NCBI RefSeq assembly: GCF_020009625.1
Contig: NZ_JAIHLP010000002.1
Coordinates: 744,001-808,000, forward strand
Length of the DNA: 64,000 nucleotides
Direction of reading: 5' to 3'
Source: Leifsonia poae
Lineage (GTDB): Bacteria > Actinomycetota > Actinomycetes > Actinomycetales > Microbacteriaceae
Shown: positions 42,136 to 51,686 of the stretch, in pieces
Position numbering within the stretch: the first letter of the stretch is position 1
Layout: each line of letters begins with the position of its first letter
Position numbers and translations under genes: made by a program
Notes under the pieces: model-generated
What the model was told of the DNA's origin: nothing
Databases searched by the model: none
Seen by the model: the letters and a program-made list of their open reading frames with translations, nothing else

Positions 42136-44628
42136 ATGGCACGGGGGCAGCTGCGGGTCCTGCTCGGCGCCGCCCCCGGCGTCGGCAAGACCTACACGAT
42201 GCTCGAGGAGGGCAAGCGGCTGCTCGAGCTCGGCAAGGACGTGGTCGTCGCGGTCGTGGAGACCCACGGCCGCGCCGCCACTGCGGCGATGCTGGAGGGG
42301 CTGGAGGTCGTTCCCCGGCGCAGCGTCGGCCACCGCGGCATCGAGCTGACCGAGCTCGACCTGGATGCGGTGCTCGCCCGTGCCCCGCAACTGGCGCTCG
42401 TCGACGAGCTCGCGCACACGAACGCCCCGGGTGCGGTGCACGAGAAGCGCTGGGAAGATGTCGAGGCAATGCTCGAGGCCGGCATCGACGTGATATCGAC
42501 GGTCAACATCCAGCACATCGAGTCGCTGAACGACGTGGTCGAACAGATCACCGGGGTCCCGCAACGCGAGACGATCCCAGACGCCGTGCTCCGGAGCGCC
42601 GACCAGATCGAGGTCGTCGATCTCGCCCCGCAGGCCCTGCGCGACCGGCTCGCCGACGGTGTCGTGTATCCGGCGGCGCGCATCGACGCCGCGCTCTCCA
42701 ACTACTTCCGTCTCGGCAATCTGACCGCACTACGCGAGCTGGCACTGCTCTGGCTGGCCGACGAGGTCGATGTCGCCCTGCAGCGCTATCGCGCCGAACA
42801 CGGGATCGCCGGCCGGTGGGAGGCCCGGGAACGCGTCGTCGTGGCCCTGACCGGTGGCGCCGAAGGCGAGACGCTGCTGCGGCGCGGGGCACGCATCGCC
42901 GCCCGGTCGGCCGGCGGCGACCTCCTGGCGGTGCACGTCACCAGTCAGGACGGACTGCGCGAGCCGAACCCCGGAGCACTCGCCGCACAGCGCAGCCTCG
43001 TCGAACAGCTCGGCGGGAGCTATCACCAAGTGGTCGGGAGCGACATCCCACGCGCACTCGTCGATTTCGCCCGAGGGTCGAACGCGACACAGCTGGTGAT
43101 CGGCGTCAGCCGCCGCAGCCGGCTCTCCGCGCTGCTCTCGGGGCCGGGGATCGGCTCCACGGTCATCCGGGAGTCCGCCGACATCGATGTGCACATCGTC
43201 TCGCATTCGCAGGCGGGCGGCCGGTTCTCCCTCCCGCGGTTCCGAGGCGGCCTGACGGTTCGTCGCCGGATTCTGGGCTTCGTGCTCGCTCTGGTCGGCG
43301 GGCCGCTGCTCACCTGGCTGCTCACCGCCCTGCGTTCCCCGGACTCGATGACGAGCGATGTCCTCAGCTATCAACTCCTCGTCGTGCTCGTCGCCCTGGT
43401 CGGCGGCGTCTGGCCGGCACTGTTCGCCGCTCTGCTCTCCGGGATCACGCTCGACTACTTCTTCGTGGCACCCCTCTACACGATCACGGTCAGCGAGCCG
43501 TTGCACCTTCTCGCTCTGCTGCTCTTCCTCGTGATCGCGGCGCTCGTCAGCCTCGTGGTCGACCAGGCCGCACGACGCAGCCGGGCAGCCAAACGGGCCG
43601 CGGCCGAGGCCGAGCTGCTCGCCACGGTCGCCGGCGGCGTCATCCGGGGCGAGAACGCCGTACAAGCACTCGTGACCCGCACCCGGGAGGCGTTCGGCCT
43701 GACCGGGGTGCGTCTCCTCGACGGTGACGAGGTGCTCAGCACCGACGGCGAACCGGCGGACGCCTCCCACACCCAGACGCTTCCGGTGGGCGAGCGCGGC
43801 ACCCTGGAACTCTCGGGTCGCGACCTCGCCGCCGCCGACCGCCGGCTGCTCGCCGTGATCGTCAGCCAATTGGATGCGGCCCTCGAACACCGCGACCTCA
43901 CCGCGACGGCCAGCGAGCTGGCGCCGCTCGCCGAGACCGACCGGGTGCGCAGCGCACTCCTGGCGGCCGTCGGTCACGATCTTCGTCGCCCGCTCGCCGC
44001 CGCGACCGCCGCCGTCACCACTCTGAGGCAGGCCGACATCCCGCTCAGTGCCGACGATCGTGAGGCACTGCTCGAGACCGCCGAGGAGAGTCTGAACGGT
44101 CTCGCCAAGCTGGTCACCAATCTGCTCGATGTGAGCCGGGTTCAGGCCGGTGTGCTCGCGGTCTCGCTCGTGCCGACCGAGATCGACGACGTCATCCCAT
44201 CGGCCCTCGAAGAGCTCCACCTGGGCCCGGCCGAGGTGGAGCTCGCCCTCCCCGCCGATCTGCCCGCGGTCGACACCGATGCTGTGCTGCTCCAGCGCAT
44301 CCTCGTGAACCTCCTGAGCAACGCCCTGCGGTTCAGCCCGTCCGGGTCGCGGCCGACCGTCGCCGCCAGCGAGTTCGGAGGAACGGTTCAGGTCAGGGTC
44401 ATCGATCACGGGCCCGGCATCGCCGGCGAGCGCCGGGACGCCGTGTTCCTGCCCTTCCAACGGCTCAGCGACACCGACAACGACTCGGGGATCGGCTTGG
44501 GCCTGGCCCTCTCCAAAGGTTTCGCCGAAGGGATGGGCGGCACGCTCGAAGCCGAAGACACCCCGGGCGGTGGCCTGACGATGGTCGTCACGCTGCCCGT
44601 CGCCGCGGAGAGAGAGGACCCCCGGTGA
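42136..44628 (+). CDS. kdpD: Sensor histidine kinase KdpD
   Basis: Membrane sensor of potassium limitation and osmotic stress, 830 residues. The N-terminal KdpD domain has the P-loop GAAPGVGKT and VDELAHTNAPG, followed by a UspA-like domain (about 235-370). Four membrane helices lie at about 390-500 (LGFVLALVGGPLLTWLL and following), then a GAF-like region. The kinase core has the phospho-acceptor His in AVGHDLRRPLAAATAAV, and GLGLALSKGFAEGMGG closes the ATP lid. The ATG at 42136 follows AGGAG. It is coupled to kdpE by GTGA. No kdpFABC transporter is present in the window. Confidence 0.94.
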   Translation: MARGQLRVLLGAAPGVGKTYTMLEEGKRLLELGKDVVVAVVETHGRAATAAMLEGLEVVPRRSVGHRGIELTELDLDAVLARAPQLALVDELAHTNAPGAVHEKRWEDVEAMLEAGIDVISTVNIQHIESLNDVVEQITGVPQRETIPDAVLRSADQIEVVDLAPQALRDRLADGVVYPAARIDAALSNYFRLGNLTALRELALLWLADEVDVALQRYRAEHGIAGRWEARERVVVALTGGAEGETLLRRGARIAARSAGGDLLAVHVTSQDGLREPNPGALAAQRSLVEQLGGSYHQVVGSDIPRALVDFARGSNATQLVIGVSRRSRLSALLSGPGIGSTVIRESADIDVHIVSHSQAGGRFSLPRFRGGLTVRRRILGFVLALVGGPLLTWLLTALRSPDSMTSDVLSYQLLVVLVALVGGVWPALFAALLSGITLDYFFVAPLYTITVSEPLHLLALLLFLVIAALVSLVVDQAARRSRAAKRAAAEAELLATVAGGVIRGENAVQALVTRTREAFGLTGVRLLDGDEVLSTDGEPADASHTQTLPVGERGTLELSGRDLAAADRRLLAVIVSQLDAALEHRDLTATASELAPLAETDRVRSALLAAVGHDLRRPLAAATAAVTTLRQADIPLSADDREALLETAEESLNGLAKLVTNLLDVSRVQAGVLAVSLVPTEIDDVIPSALEELHLGPAEVELALPADLPAVDTDAVLLQRILVNLLSNALRFSPSGSRPTVAASEFGGTVQVRVIDHGPGIAGERRDAVFLPFQRLSDTDNDSGIGLGLALSKGFAEGMGGTLEAEDTPGGGLTMVVTLPVAAEREDPR

Positions 44629-45332
44629 AGATCCTGATCGCTGACGACGACCAGCAGATCCTGCGCGCGCTGCGCATCCTGCTGACCGCGCGGGGCTACG
44701 AGGTGATCGTCGCCCGCACCGGCGGTGAGGCGCTGAGCCAGGCGGTGGAGCACCACCCCGAACTTGTCATGGTCGACCTCGGCATGCCCGAGCTGAACGG
44801 CATCGAGGTCATCGAAGGGTTGCGCGGCTGGAGCGCGGTGCCGATCCTGGTCGTCTCGGGACGCACCGACTCCTCCGACAAGGTCGATGCGCTCGACGCC
44901 GGCGCCGACGACTACGTGACGAAACCGTTCGCCGCCGACGAGCTCCTCGCCCGCATCCGCGCCCTCACCCGGCGGCAGCCGACGACCACCGACGATGAGC
45001 CGATCGTCGCGTTCGGCGACATCTCGGTCGACCTCTCCGCCCGCCAGGTGACGCGGCGCGTCGGCGACGGTTCCGAGACCGTGCGGCTCACTCCGACCGA
45101 GTGGGCGATCCTCGAAGTTCTGGTGCGAAATCCGCGACGCCTCGTCACACGGCAAGCCCTGCTCACGCAGGTGTGGGGGCCGCAGTACACGAACGACACC
45201 GGCTATCTGCGGCTCTACCTCTCCCAGCTGCGCAAGAAGCTGGAGCCGGAGCCCTCCCACCCCCGCTACCTCCTCACCGAGCCCGGGATGGGCTACCGGT
45301 TCTCCCCCGAGCCGACGCCGGGCGAGGACTGA
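44625..45332 (+). CDS. kdpE: Response regulator KdpE
   Basis: OmpR-type DNA-binding regulator, 235 residues. The receiver domain has the acidic pocket DDDQQILRALR, the phosphorylation Asp in VMVDLGMPELNG and the Lys in DYVTKPF. The winged helix follows from about 135: VRLTPTEWAILEVLVRNPRRLVTRQALLTQVWG and the C-terminal YLRLYLSQLRKKLEPE. Its GTG start overlaps the kdpD stop. The target genes would be kdpFABC, which must be elsewhere, since the neighbours here are unrelated. Confidence 0.95.
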   Translation: MKILIADDDQQILRALRILLTARGYEVIVARTGGEALSQAVEHHPELVMVDLGMPELNGIEVIEGLRGWSAVPILVVSGRTDSSDKVDALDAGADDYVTKPFAADELLARIRALTRRQPTTTDDEPIVAFGDISVDLSARQVTRRVGDGSETVRLTPTEWAILEVLVRNPRRLVTRQALLTQVWGPQYTNDTGYLRLYLSQLRKKLEPEPSHPRYLLTEPGMGYRFSPEPTPGED

Positions 45333-45712
45333 CCGGGAGCTCCCTCCCGATCGAGCCGGTCCAGCGTCACTGCCGGGTCGAGCTCATCCGAACGCTCGAC
45401 GATGAGCGACTCGGCCGAGCACTCCCAGAGCCGTTGCAGGGCGCGGACGCCGAGCACCGTGATGACGACGGCGAGACCGAGCGCGACGGAGAACGCGAGC
45501 ACCCAGTAGACGAGGGAAGCCACCGAAGCCTGCATGGCGGAGCCGGGATCATTCGGCACCCAGGAGTCGCTCGGCGCCGGAACCAACCAGGGCGAGGCGA
45601 AGAACAGCCATACGCAGAACCAGTAGCCGAGGGCCACGAGGACGATCACGGTGGCGGAGAACGCGCTGGCGGTCTCGGCGATGCGCCGCAGCCGCCGCTC
45701 GTCGTCCGCCAT
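45293..45712 (-). CDS. Small two-helix membrane protein, unknown
   Basis: A 139-residue protein that I do not recognise. Two hydrophobic helices (about 17-40, VIVLVALGYWFCVWLFF, and about 67-92, LVYWVLAFSVALGLAVVITVLG) suggest a hairpin with both ends inside; the C-terminus is charged. I prefer the ATG at 45712, because GGGGAGG lies 9 nt upstream of it but only 3 nt from the in-frame ATG at 45718. Its last 40 nt overlap the convergent kdpE end. It begins only 26 nt beyond the predicted rnpB 3' end. Confidence 0.65.
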   Translation of the reverse strand: MADDERRLRRIAETASAFSATVIVLVALGYWFCVWLFFASPWLVPAPSDSWVPNDPGSAMQASVASLVYWVLAFSVALGLAVVITVLGVRALQRLWECSAESLIVERSDELDPAVTLDRLDREGAPGQSSPGVGSGENR

Positions 45713-45738
45713 CGACATCCGCCTCCCCAGACATACAA

Positions 45739-46111
<373 letters not shown>

Positions 46112-46153
46112 GTCTTCAGCCTAGCGGGCGACGGCTGAGCGTTCGCTCCCGGA

Positions 46154-46888
46154 TCAGAGACCCGACTCCTCGGTGCGCACCAGGATCGCGCTGCTGTCGG
46201 GGCAGAGCAGCACATCATCCGGCGCGGCACGGCGGATGACCGCGAGATCGGATTCGGTGAGCTTGACATTGCTCCCCATCGACACTCCGCGCACCAGCAA
46301 TGCGGCACCAAGGCCGTAGCGTGCCCGCTGCTTCTCATACAGCTCGACGAGGTCTGCCGGAAGCGTGCCGACGATCGTGGCGCGATCAGTCGCCAGAGCT
46401 TTGCGCTGCGCGTCGACCTTCGCCAACTCGCCTCCCCGGGCCTCTTCGAGGGCGTGCACACGCGTGGCGAGCTCGGCCTGCTCGGATTCGATGGTACCGA
46501 GGAGCCCTTCGAGCTCCTCCACTCGCTCCATGACCGTCAACTCGATCTCTTCCAGGTCGTCGCGGCGCTTCGACAGGGAGGCGAGCTCGCCTTCGAGAGC
46601 CTGCACATCCTTGATCGAGGAGGTCTGCTGCAGCCGTGCCGCGTCACGCTCCATGCGCGTCTCGACGAGGTGCACATCGGATTCGACGCGCTTCAATTCG
46701 GTGCGGGCGTCCTCCAGTTCACCGGTGCGCGCGATCCAGCGGGCGCGGAGCGCGTCGATTTCGGGCTGCAGTGCGGCGAGCTCGACGGTCTGCGGCAGGT
46801 TCTTCGCCGTGTGGTCGAGCTGGGCGAGACGCGTGTCCGCGGACTGGAGGCGGATGAGTTCGATCTGGTCGGTGGGGCTGGCTTTCAC
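46154..46888 (-). CDS. Coiled-coil protein with a degenerate C4 zinc ribbon
   Basis: A 244-residue protein of the family represented by Rv2229c. A long helical hairpin runs from about 10 to 180 (LAALQPEIDALRARW and LEGELASLSKRRDDLEE). The C-terminal part normally holds a zinc ribbon with pattern CxxC-22-CxxC. Here the four positions are Ser203, Ser206, Cys229 and Ser232 (GVSMGSN and LCPDSSA), so three of four ligands are lost while the surrounding LVRGV, ESDLAVIRRAAPDDV and ILVRT are kept. It is expected to be cytosolic. It pairs with the nif3-like gene upstream; the two are syntenic in actinobacteria. Confidence 0.85.
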   Translation of the reverse strand: MKASPTDQIELIRLQSADTRLAQLDHTAKNLPQTVELAALQPEIDALRARWIARTGELEDARTELKRVESDVHLVETRMERDAARLQQTSSIKDVQALEGELASLSKRRDDLEEIELTVMERVEELEGLLGTIESEQAELATRVHALEEARGGELAKVDAQRKALATDRATIVGTLPADLVELYEKQRARYGLGAALLVRGVSMGSNVKLTESDLAVIRRAAPDDVLLCPDSSAILVRTEESGL

Positions 46889-46937
46889 GGTTCTCGGCTC
46901 TTTTCGTGATTCGTATCGGGTCGGTGAGGGAGGTTCG

Positions 46938-47756
46938 CTACTGCAGGATCGCGAAATCCCAGGGGTCGGTGCGCAGCTCGCTGACCTCGATGGTCACACC
47001 GGGCAGCGCGGCCCGCAGCTGGTCGGCCGCGGTGTCGAGCCAGAGCCATTCGCTCGCCCAATGCGAGACGTCGATCAGGGCCGGACCGCCACCCAGCATC
47101 GCCTGCTCGCGCGCTTCGGAAGCGGGATGGTGGCGCAGGTCGGCCGTGATGTACACGTCGGCACCGCGCACGGCCTCCGACGATAGGAGCGAGTCGCCGG
47201 CACCACCGCACAGCGCGACACGCGAGACGGGCTGATGGAAGTCGCCGGCGGCGCGCACACCGCCCGCCGTGGCGGGAAGCACCTCGGCGAGGCGCCGGGC
47301 GAGCGCGCCGAGAGTGGTGGCCTCGGCCAGGGTTCCGACGCGGCCGATCCCGGTGATACCGTCGGGCGCCGGGACGATCGGGCTGGTGTCGGTGAGCCCG
47401 AGTCGCGCGGCCAACACGGCGGACGTTCCGTCGGCGACGACGTCGGCGTTCGTGTGGGCGGCGATGAGCGCACAGTCGGCCCGGATGAGCCGGGCGAGCA
47501 GCGCGCCCTTGTAGCGGTCTTCGGCGACGCTGGTCACACCCCGCAGGAGCAGCGGATGGTGCGCGAGGAGCAGGTCCGCTCCGAGCCCGATCGCCTCGTC
47601 GACGGTGGCCGCCACCGCATCGACGGCGAGCAGGATGCGCTCGACCGGCGCGGCCGGGTCCCCGGAGAGCAGTCCGGGCGCGTCCCAGCCCTCCGCGCCC
47701 GAAAGCGGCCAGAGTCGCTCGACGTGACGGCGGACGGAATCAAGGGTGGTGGGCAC
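46938..47756 (-). CDS. Nif3-like dinuclear metal protein
   Basis: A 272-residue member of the NIF3/DUF34 family, which forms hexamers with two metals per site. Visible metal-site segments are LLAHHPLLLRGV (two His), AAHTNADV (His, Asp) and DVSHWASEW near the end. The exact reaction is unsettled; a role as a GTP cyclohydrolase or metal chaperone has been proposed for relatives. It sits 49 nt upstream of the coiled-coil gene on the same strand, the conserved Rv2230c-Rv2229c order. It is probably cytosolic. Confidence 0.92.
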   Translation of the reverse strand: MPTTLDSVRRHVERLWPLSGAEGWDAPGLLSGDPAAPVERILLAVDAVAATVDEAIGLGADLLLAHHPLLLRGVTSVAEDRYKGALLARLIRADCALIAAHTNADVVADGTSAVLAARLGLTDTSPIVPAPDGITGIGRVGTLAEATTLGALARRLAEVLPATAGGVRAAGDFHQPVSRVALCGGAGDSLLSSEAVRGADVYITADLRHHPASEAREQAMLGGGPALIDVSHWASEWLWLDTAADQLRAALPGVTIEVSELRTDPWDFAILQ

Positions 47757-47817
47757 GGAAACGAGCCTACGGGATACACCCCCCGTTCCCCCGCCCGGCC
47801 GAGATCCCGAGACGACC

Positions 47818-50268
47818 TCACTCGGTCGCGCGCTCCTGCCGGCGCACGGCCGGGATCCCGGCGAGGAGTGGGGTGAGGATGCCGAGGCCGAGCGCCACGA
47901 GCACGCCGAGGTTGCTCATCCCGAGGTCACCGTGCGGGTCGACGCCGACGAGGGGGAACAGGTACCCCTCCCACCGGAGCCAGGGCAGATCGGAGCCGAC
48001 AAGGCCCAGGCCGACCACGGTGGCGATCACGAGCATCCCCAGATTGGTCCAGCGCCAATCCGGATAGACGCCGCCGCGGCGGAGCAGCGAGGGCTGGTGG
48101 AACCGCCGGGTGCGCAGCATCATCTCGGCAGCGAACAGCCCCGACCAGGCGGCGACCGGAACCGCGAGTGTGGTCGGCGGCCCTTTCAGAACGCTCTCCA
48201 GGTCGGGCGCCGCGGTTGCGAGCAGGATTCCGGCGAGCGCGATGGCGCCGCCCACCGCGACGGTGCTCCACGGTCGCTGCAACCGGGCGCCGAGGGCCTC
48301 CAGCGTGAATCCGCCCGAGTACACGGTGAGCACGAGGGCGGAGATCAGGCTCAGGCTGACCGCGAGTAGCAGCGGTATCGGGTACCACGCAGGCAGACCG
48401 AGCTGAGCGAACGCGCCGACAGGATCGGTGGCAAGCCGGTCGGCCAGGCCCGTGTTCGATGCCGCGAGGAGACCGCCGTAGGAGACGAGGGCGAAGGGCG
48501 GCAGGGCGGCACCGAATGTCGCCCACAGCATCCCCGACGCCCCTGACGATCCGGGCCGCTGATACCGGGCGACCTCGGCGCTGCTGTTCGCCCAGGCGAG
48601 GCCGAGGTAACTGAATACCAGCACGGCGCCGGTCACCACACGGGGCCAAGCGGCATCGGGGACCTCGAGCGCCGTCGACAGGTCGACCGACCGCCAGGTC
48701 GCCGCGATCATCACGACGATGAGCACAGCCGAAGCGATGGTCAGAACCAGCTGGACCCGGGCGACCAGCGAATACCCGAAGAACGCCACGGCGAGCGCGG
48801 CGCCGATCGTGACGACCAATCCGACGGTGGTCGGGAGCACGGCATCCTGGGCCCAGCCCTGCGAGGTGAAGACCGTTCCGACCGACACCCCGGCCAACCA
48901 CAGCAGCACGGCCCCCCAGAAGAGTCGCGTCAGCAGGGCCAGGGCCGCGGGAACGACGTTGCCACGGAGGCCGAACGTGGCGCGGGAGACCACCATCGTC
49001 GGCTGTCCGCTCCACTTGCCGGCCAGAGTGCCGAGGCCGAGGGGCAGGAACGAGAGAGCGACGCCGACGAGGGTGGCCACGAGAATCTGTCGCAGGCTGA
49101 GGCCGAGCGTGAAGAGGGTGGCGCCGACCCCCACGCTGATGAGCGAAGAGGTGCCGGCGAACCAGAGCCAGAACATCCGGGATGCGCGCCCCACCCGGCT
49201 CTCGAGCGGCGTCGGCTCCAGGTCGGCCAGCTCCACCTCGAACACCGGAGCGGCGACGGGGTCCGCGTCGAACAGCACGCGCTCCTCGGTGGCAACCCGT
49301 GGACTCGCGAGCGGGGCGGAGGTCGAACCGGTGGGAAGACGCACATCGTCGGCGTCGTCCTCGACATCGCCATCGACGGCCGACCGTCCGTACCCGGTCG
49401 CGCCGAGGTCGTGGGCGGCGATCTGATCGGCCTGCACGATCGGCAACGGAACCGAGTCGGCAGTGGGCGCATCCGGATGGTCGACGGGGAGGGGAGGCGG
49501 CGGGACGAACGGGATCGGCTGCGAGTCGGTCGGCGCCTCCTCGGGGGCGACGTAGCCGAGCGGCTCGACCCGCTGCGGCACCGGGGTGTCGACGGGCACC
49601 GGGGTGTCGACGGGCACCGGGTCGGGCGGAACCGCGTCGGCCTCGACGGCTGTGAGCCCGGCGGCCGGGGCGACCCATGCACTGAAGGTGGGCTCCGGAC
49701 CGGGATCGCGGCGTCGCAGGTCGAGGTCGTCGAAACTGATCGCCTGGGTAGGCGTCGGATCGGTGGGCGTCGGACCGGTCGGCGACGGATCGGTGAGCGC
49801 CGGATCGGTCGGCGACGGATCGGTCGGCGACGGATCGGTCGGCGACGGCTCGGTCGGCGACGGCTCGGTCGGCGACGGCTCCCGCTCCCCCGACGATGGC
49901 GCAGGAGACTGCACCGGGATCGCGGTGGTCGCCCGGGCCTCCAGCACCCGCTCCAGATGTTCGATCGCTGCGAGCGTGTCGTGCGAAGAGAGGTCCCGGT
50001 GCACGAGCGCCGCGACCTGCTCGTCCGAGAGGGAGGCCGCATCCGTCTCGCCGACGCTGCCGACGACGGTCGGGCCCGCGATGATCGGAACGGCCGCCGT
50101 CATCCTCGAAACCTGGGCCTCGATGGCGCTCGCCAGCTCGTCGTCGTCGTGGTGCTCCTGCACGGCGTCCGCCGGCGGATTCCGGCGCACCGCAGGCGTG
50201 TAGGTCGCCCGCCGTTTGCCCGGGACAGAGACGACGGACGGGTCCCTCGCGACCTCATCGCTGTCCAT
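47818..50268 (-). CDS. NCS1-type nucleobase transporter with a long disordered N-terminus
   Basis: An 816-residue protein. The last 450 residues are a purine/cytosine permease (NCS1 family): twelve hydrophobic helices beginning near MFWLWFAGTSSLISVGVGA, with LSFLPLGLGTLAGKWSGQ and VVSRATFGLRGNVVPA as family motifs. About 360 residues precede it, far longer than in other permeases. This part is acidic, Pro-rich and apparently unfolded, contains a PSPTD tandem repeat (about 130-170), then a Pro-rich zone (VPVDTPVPVDTPVPQ). The substrate could be cytosine, uracil, hydantoin or a related base. The reading frame is continuous and codon use uniform, so the extension looks genuine. Confidence 0.85.
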   Translation of the reverse strand: MDSDEVARDPSVVSVPGKRRATYTPAVRRNPPADAVQEHHDDDELASAIEAQVSRMTAAVPIIAGPTVVGSVGETDAASLSDEQVAALVHRDLSSHDTLAAIEHLERVLEARATTAIPVQSPAPSSGEREPSPTEPSPTEPSPTDPSPTDPSPTDPALTDPSPTGPTPTDPTPTQAISFDDLDLRRRDPGPEPTFSAWVAPAAGLTAVEADAVPPDPVPVDTPVPVDTPVPQRVEPLGYVAPEEAPTDSQPIPFVPPPPLPVDHPDAPTADSVPLPIVQADQIAAHDLGATGYGRSAVDGDVEDDADDVRLPTGSTSAPLASPRVATEERVLFDADPVAAPVFEVELADLEPTPLESRVGRASRMFWLWFAGTSSLISVGVGATLFTLGLSLRQILVATLVGVALSFLPLGLGTLAGKWSGQPTMVVSRATFGLRGNVVPAALALLTRLFWGAVLLWLAGVSVGTVFTSQGWAQDAVLPTTVGLVVTIGAALAVAFFGYSLVARVQLVLTIASAVLIVVMIAATWRSVDLSTALEVPDAAWPRVVTGAVLVFSYLGLAWANSSAEVARYQRPGSSGASGMLWATFGAALPPFALVSYGGLLAASNTGLADRLATDPVGAFAQLGLPAWYPIPLLLAVSLSLISALVLTVYSGGFTLEALGARLQRPWSTVAVGGAIALAGILLATAAPDLESVLKGPPTTLAVPVAAWSGLFAAEMMLRTRRFHQPSLLRRGGVYPDWRWTNLGMLVIATVVGLGLVGSDLPWLRWEGYLFPLVGVDPHGDLGMSNLGVLVALGLGILTPLLAGIPAVRRQERATE
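49754..49880 (-). repeat. 15-bp tandem repeat in the NCS1 N-terminus
   Basis: About eight copies of a GGATCGGTCGGCGAC-like 15-bp unit, with single-base variants, encode (PSPTD/PSPTE)n. The copies in the middle are nearly identical, which suggests ongoing expansion and contraction. No clear gene regulation role is visible. Confidence 0.85.
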
Positions 50269-50368
50269 GACGAAAGCCTACCGAGGTCCAGGCCGCAGAA
50301 CCCGTCTCCTACCTGCGATTTCTCTGCCCATCCGCCGGGTCGCGCGAGCGCCCGGGCCGCGAGAGCCG

Positions 50369-50374
50369 TAGCAT
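50369..50374 (+). promoter_or_regulatory. -10 box of thyA
   Basis: TAGCAT ends 7 nt before the thyA ATG and no ribosome-binding site is present, which predicts a leaderless mRNA. Confidence 0.45.
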
Positions 50375-50381
50375 CGTCTCG

Positions 50382-51191
50382 ATGAGCGAGACGATTGCGA
50401 CCCCCTACGAAGACCTGCTGCGCGATGTGCTCGCGAACGGCACCCACAAGTCCGATCGCACCGGCACCGGAACGCGCAGCGTGTTCGGCCGCCAGCTGCG
50501 CTTCGATCTGGCGGAGGGGTTCCCCCTCATCACCACGAAACGCGTGCACTTCAAGTCGATCGCCTACGAACTGCTCTGGTTCCTCCGCGGTGACAGCAAT
50601 GTGGGCTGGCTGCGTGAAAACGGCGTGACGATCTGGGACGAGTGGGCCGACGAGAACGGCGAACTCGGCCCGGTGTACGGCGTGCAGTGGCGCTCCTGGC
50701 CCACCCCGGACGGCTCGCACATCGACCAGATCGCCCAGGTGATGGAGACGCTGCGCCGCGACCCGGATTCGCGCCGCATCATCGTCTCCGCCTGGAACGT
50801 CGCCGACATCCCGGCGATGGCGCTCGCCCCGTGCCACGCTTTCTTCCAGTTCTACGTGGCCGACGGCAAGCTCTCCTGCCAGCTCTACCAACGCAGCGCC
50901 GACATGTTCCTCGGTGTGCCGTTCAATATCGCCAGTTACGCGCTGCTGACCCTCATGGTGGCTCAGCAGGCCGGGCTGGAACCCGGTGAGTTCGTCTGGA
51001 CCGGCGGCGACTGCCACATCTACGACAACCATCTCGAGCAGGTCGCCGAGCAGCTCGGTCGCCAGCCGTTTCCGGCGCCGACCCTGCGGATCCTCCGCAC
51101 GCCCGAGACGATCTTCGACTACGCCTTCGACGACTTCGCGGTCGAGGACTACCAGCACCACCCCGCCATCCGCGCGGCGGTGGCGGTATGA
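50382..51191 (+). CDS. thyA: Thymidylate synthase
   Basis: Makes dTMP from dUMP and methylene-tetrahydrofolate. It has 269 residues with the nucleophile in [13 protein letters not shown] (Cys151), the dUMP-binding [10 protein letters not shown] and [20 protein letters not shown]. It is followed by dfrA with a 4-nt ATGA overlap; DfrA regenerates the folate that ThyA oxidises, so the pair makes one functional unit. It has the E. coli type of ThyA, unlike actinobacteria that use flavin-dependent ThyX. Confidence 0.97.
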   Translation: MSETIATPYEDLLRDVLANGTHKSDRTGTGTRSVFGRQLRFDLAEGFPLITTKRVHFKSIAYELLWFLRGDSNVGWLRENGVTIWDEWADENGELGPVYGVQWRSWPTPDGSHIDQIAQVMETLRRDPDSRRIIVSAWNVADIPAMALAPCHAFFQFYVADGKLSCQLYQRSADMFLGVPFNIASYALLTLMVAQQAGLEPGEFVWTGGDCHIYDNHLEQVAEQLGRQPFPAPTLRILRTPETIFDYAFDDFAVEDYQHHPAIRAAVAV

Positions 51192-51679
51192 GCCTCGCCC
51201 TGATCTGGGCGGAGGCGCAGGGCGGCGTCATCGGTGCCGGCGGCCGGATGCCCTGGCACCTGCGCGAAGACCTGGCCCACTTCCGCGAGCTCACCGGCAC
51301 CGACACCGTGATCATGGGCAGGAAGACCTGGGATTCGCTGCCGGAGCGGTTCCGTCCGCTGCCCGACCGGGCGAACGTCGTCGTCACCCGGCAGTCCGAT
51401 TGGTCGGCGCCGGGAGCGACCACCGCGCACACCCTCGAGGAGGCCGTCGCCGGTTCCCCGAGCGAGACCACTTGGGTGATCGGCGGCTCCGAACTGTACC
51501 GGCTCGCCCTCCCCCTGGCCGATCGCGTCGAGCGCACCCTGATCGACGAAACGGTGGCGGGCGACACCTGGGCGCCCCGCCTCGACGACGACTGGCGCGT
51601 ATCCGCCACCGATCCGTTCGACGGCTGGCACACCGCCGGTACCGGGATGCGCTACCGGTTCGAGACGTACCGACGGTAG
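51188..51679 (+). CDS. dfrA: Dihydrofolate reductase
   Basis: NADPH-dependent reduction of dihydrofolate, 163 residues. The family features are [44 protein letters not shown] (NADPH-binding turn), [13 protein letters not shown] and the final strand. An Asp in REDLAHF is the usual catalytic acid position. It is translationally coupled to thyA, as in many bacteria. The next gene, DUF1345, faces it across 7 nt. Confidence 0.96.
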   Translation: MSLALIWAEAQGGVIGAGGRMPWHLREDLAHFRELTGTDTVIMGRKTWDSLPERFRPLPDRANVVVTRQSDWSAPGATTAHTLEEAVAGSPSETTWVIGGSELYRLALPLADRVERTLIDETVAGDTWAPRLDDDWRVSATDPFDGWHTAGTGMRYRFETYRR

Positions 51680-51686
51680 CGTCGCC

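Noticed and set aside
49754-49880. Iteron-type origin or CRISPR array in the 15-bp repeats
   Set aside because: Repeats are tandem, in frame and encode PSPTD units; there is no rep gene or AT-rich region.
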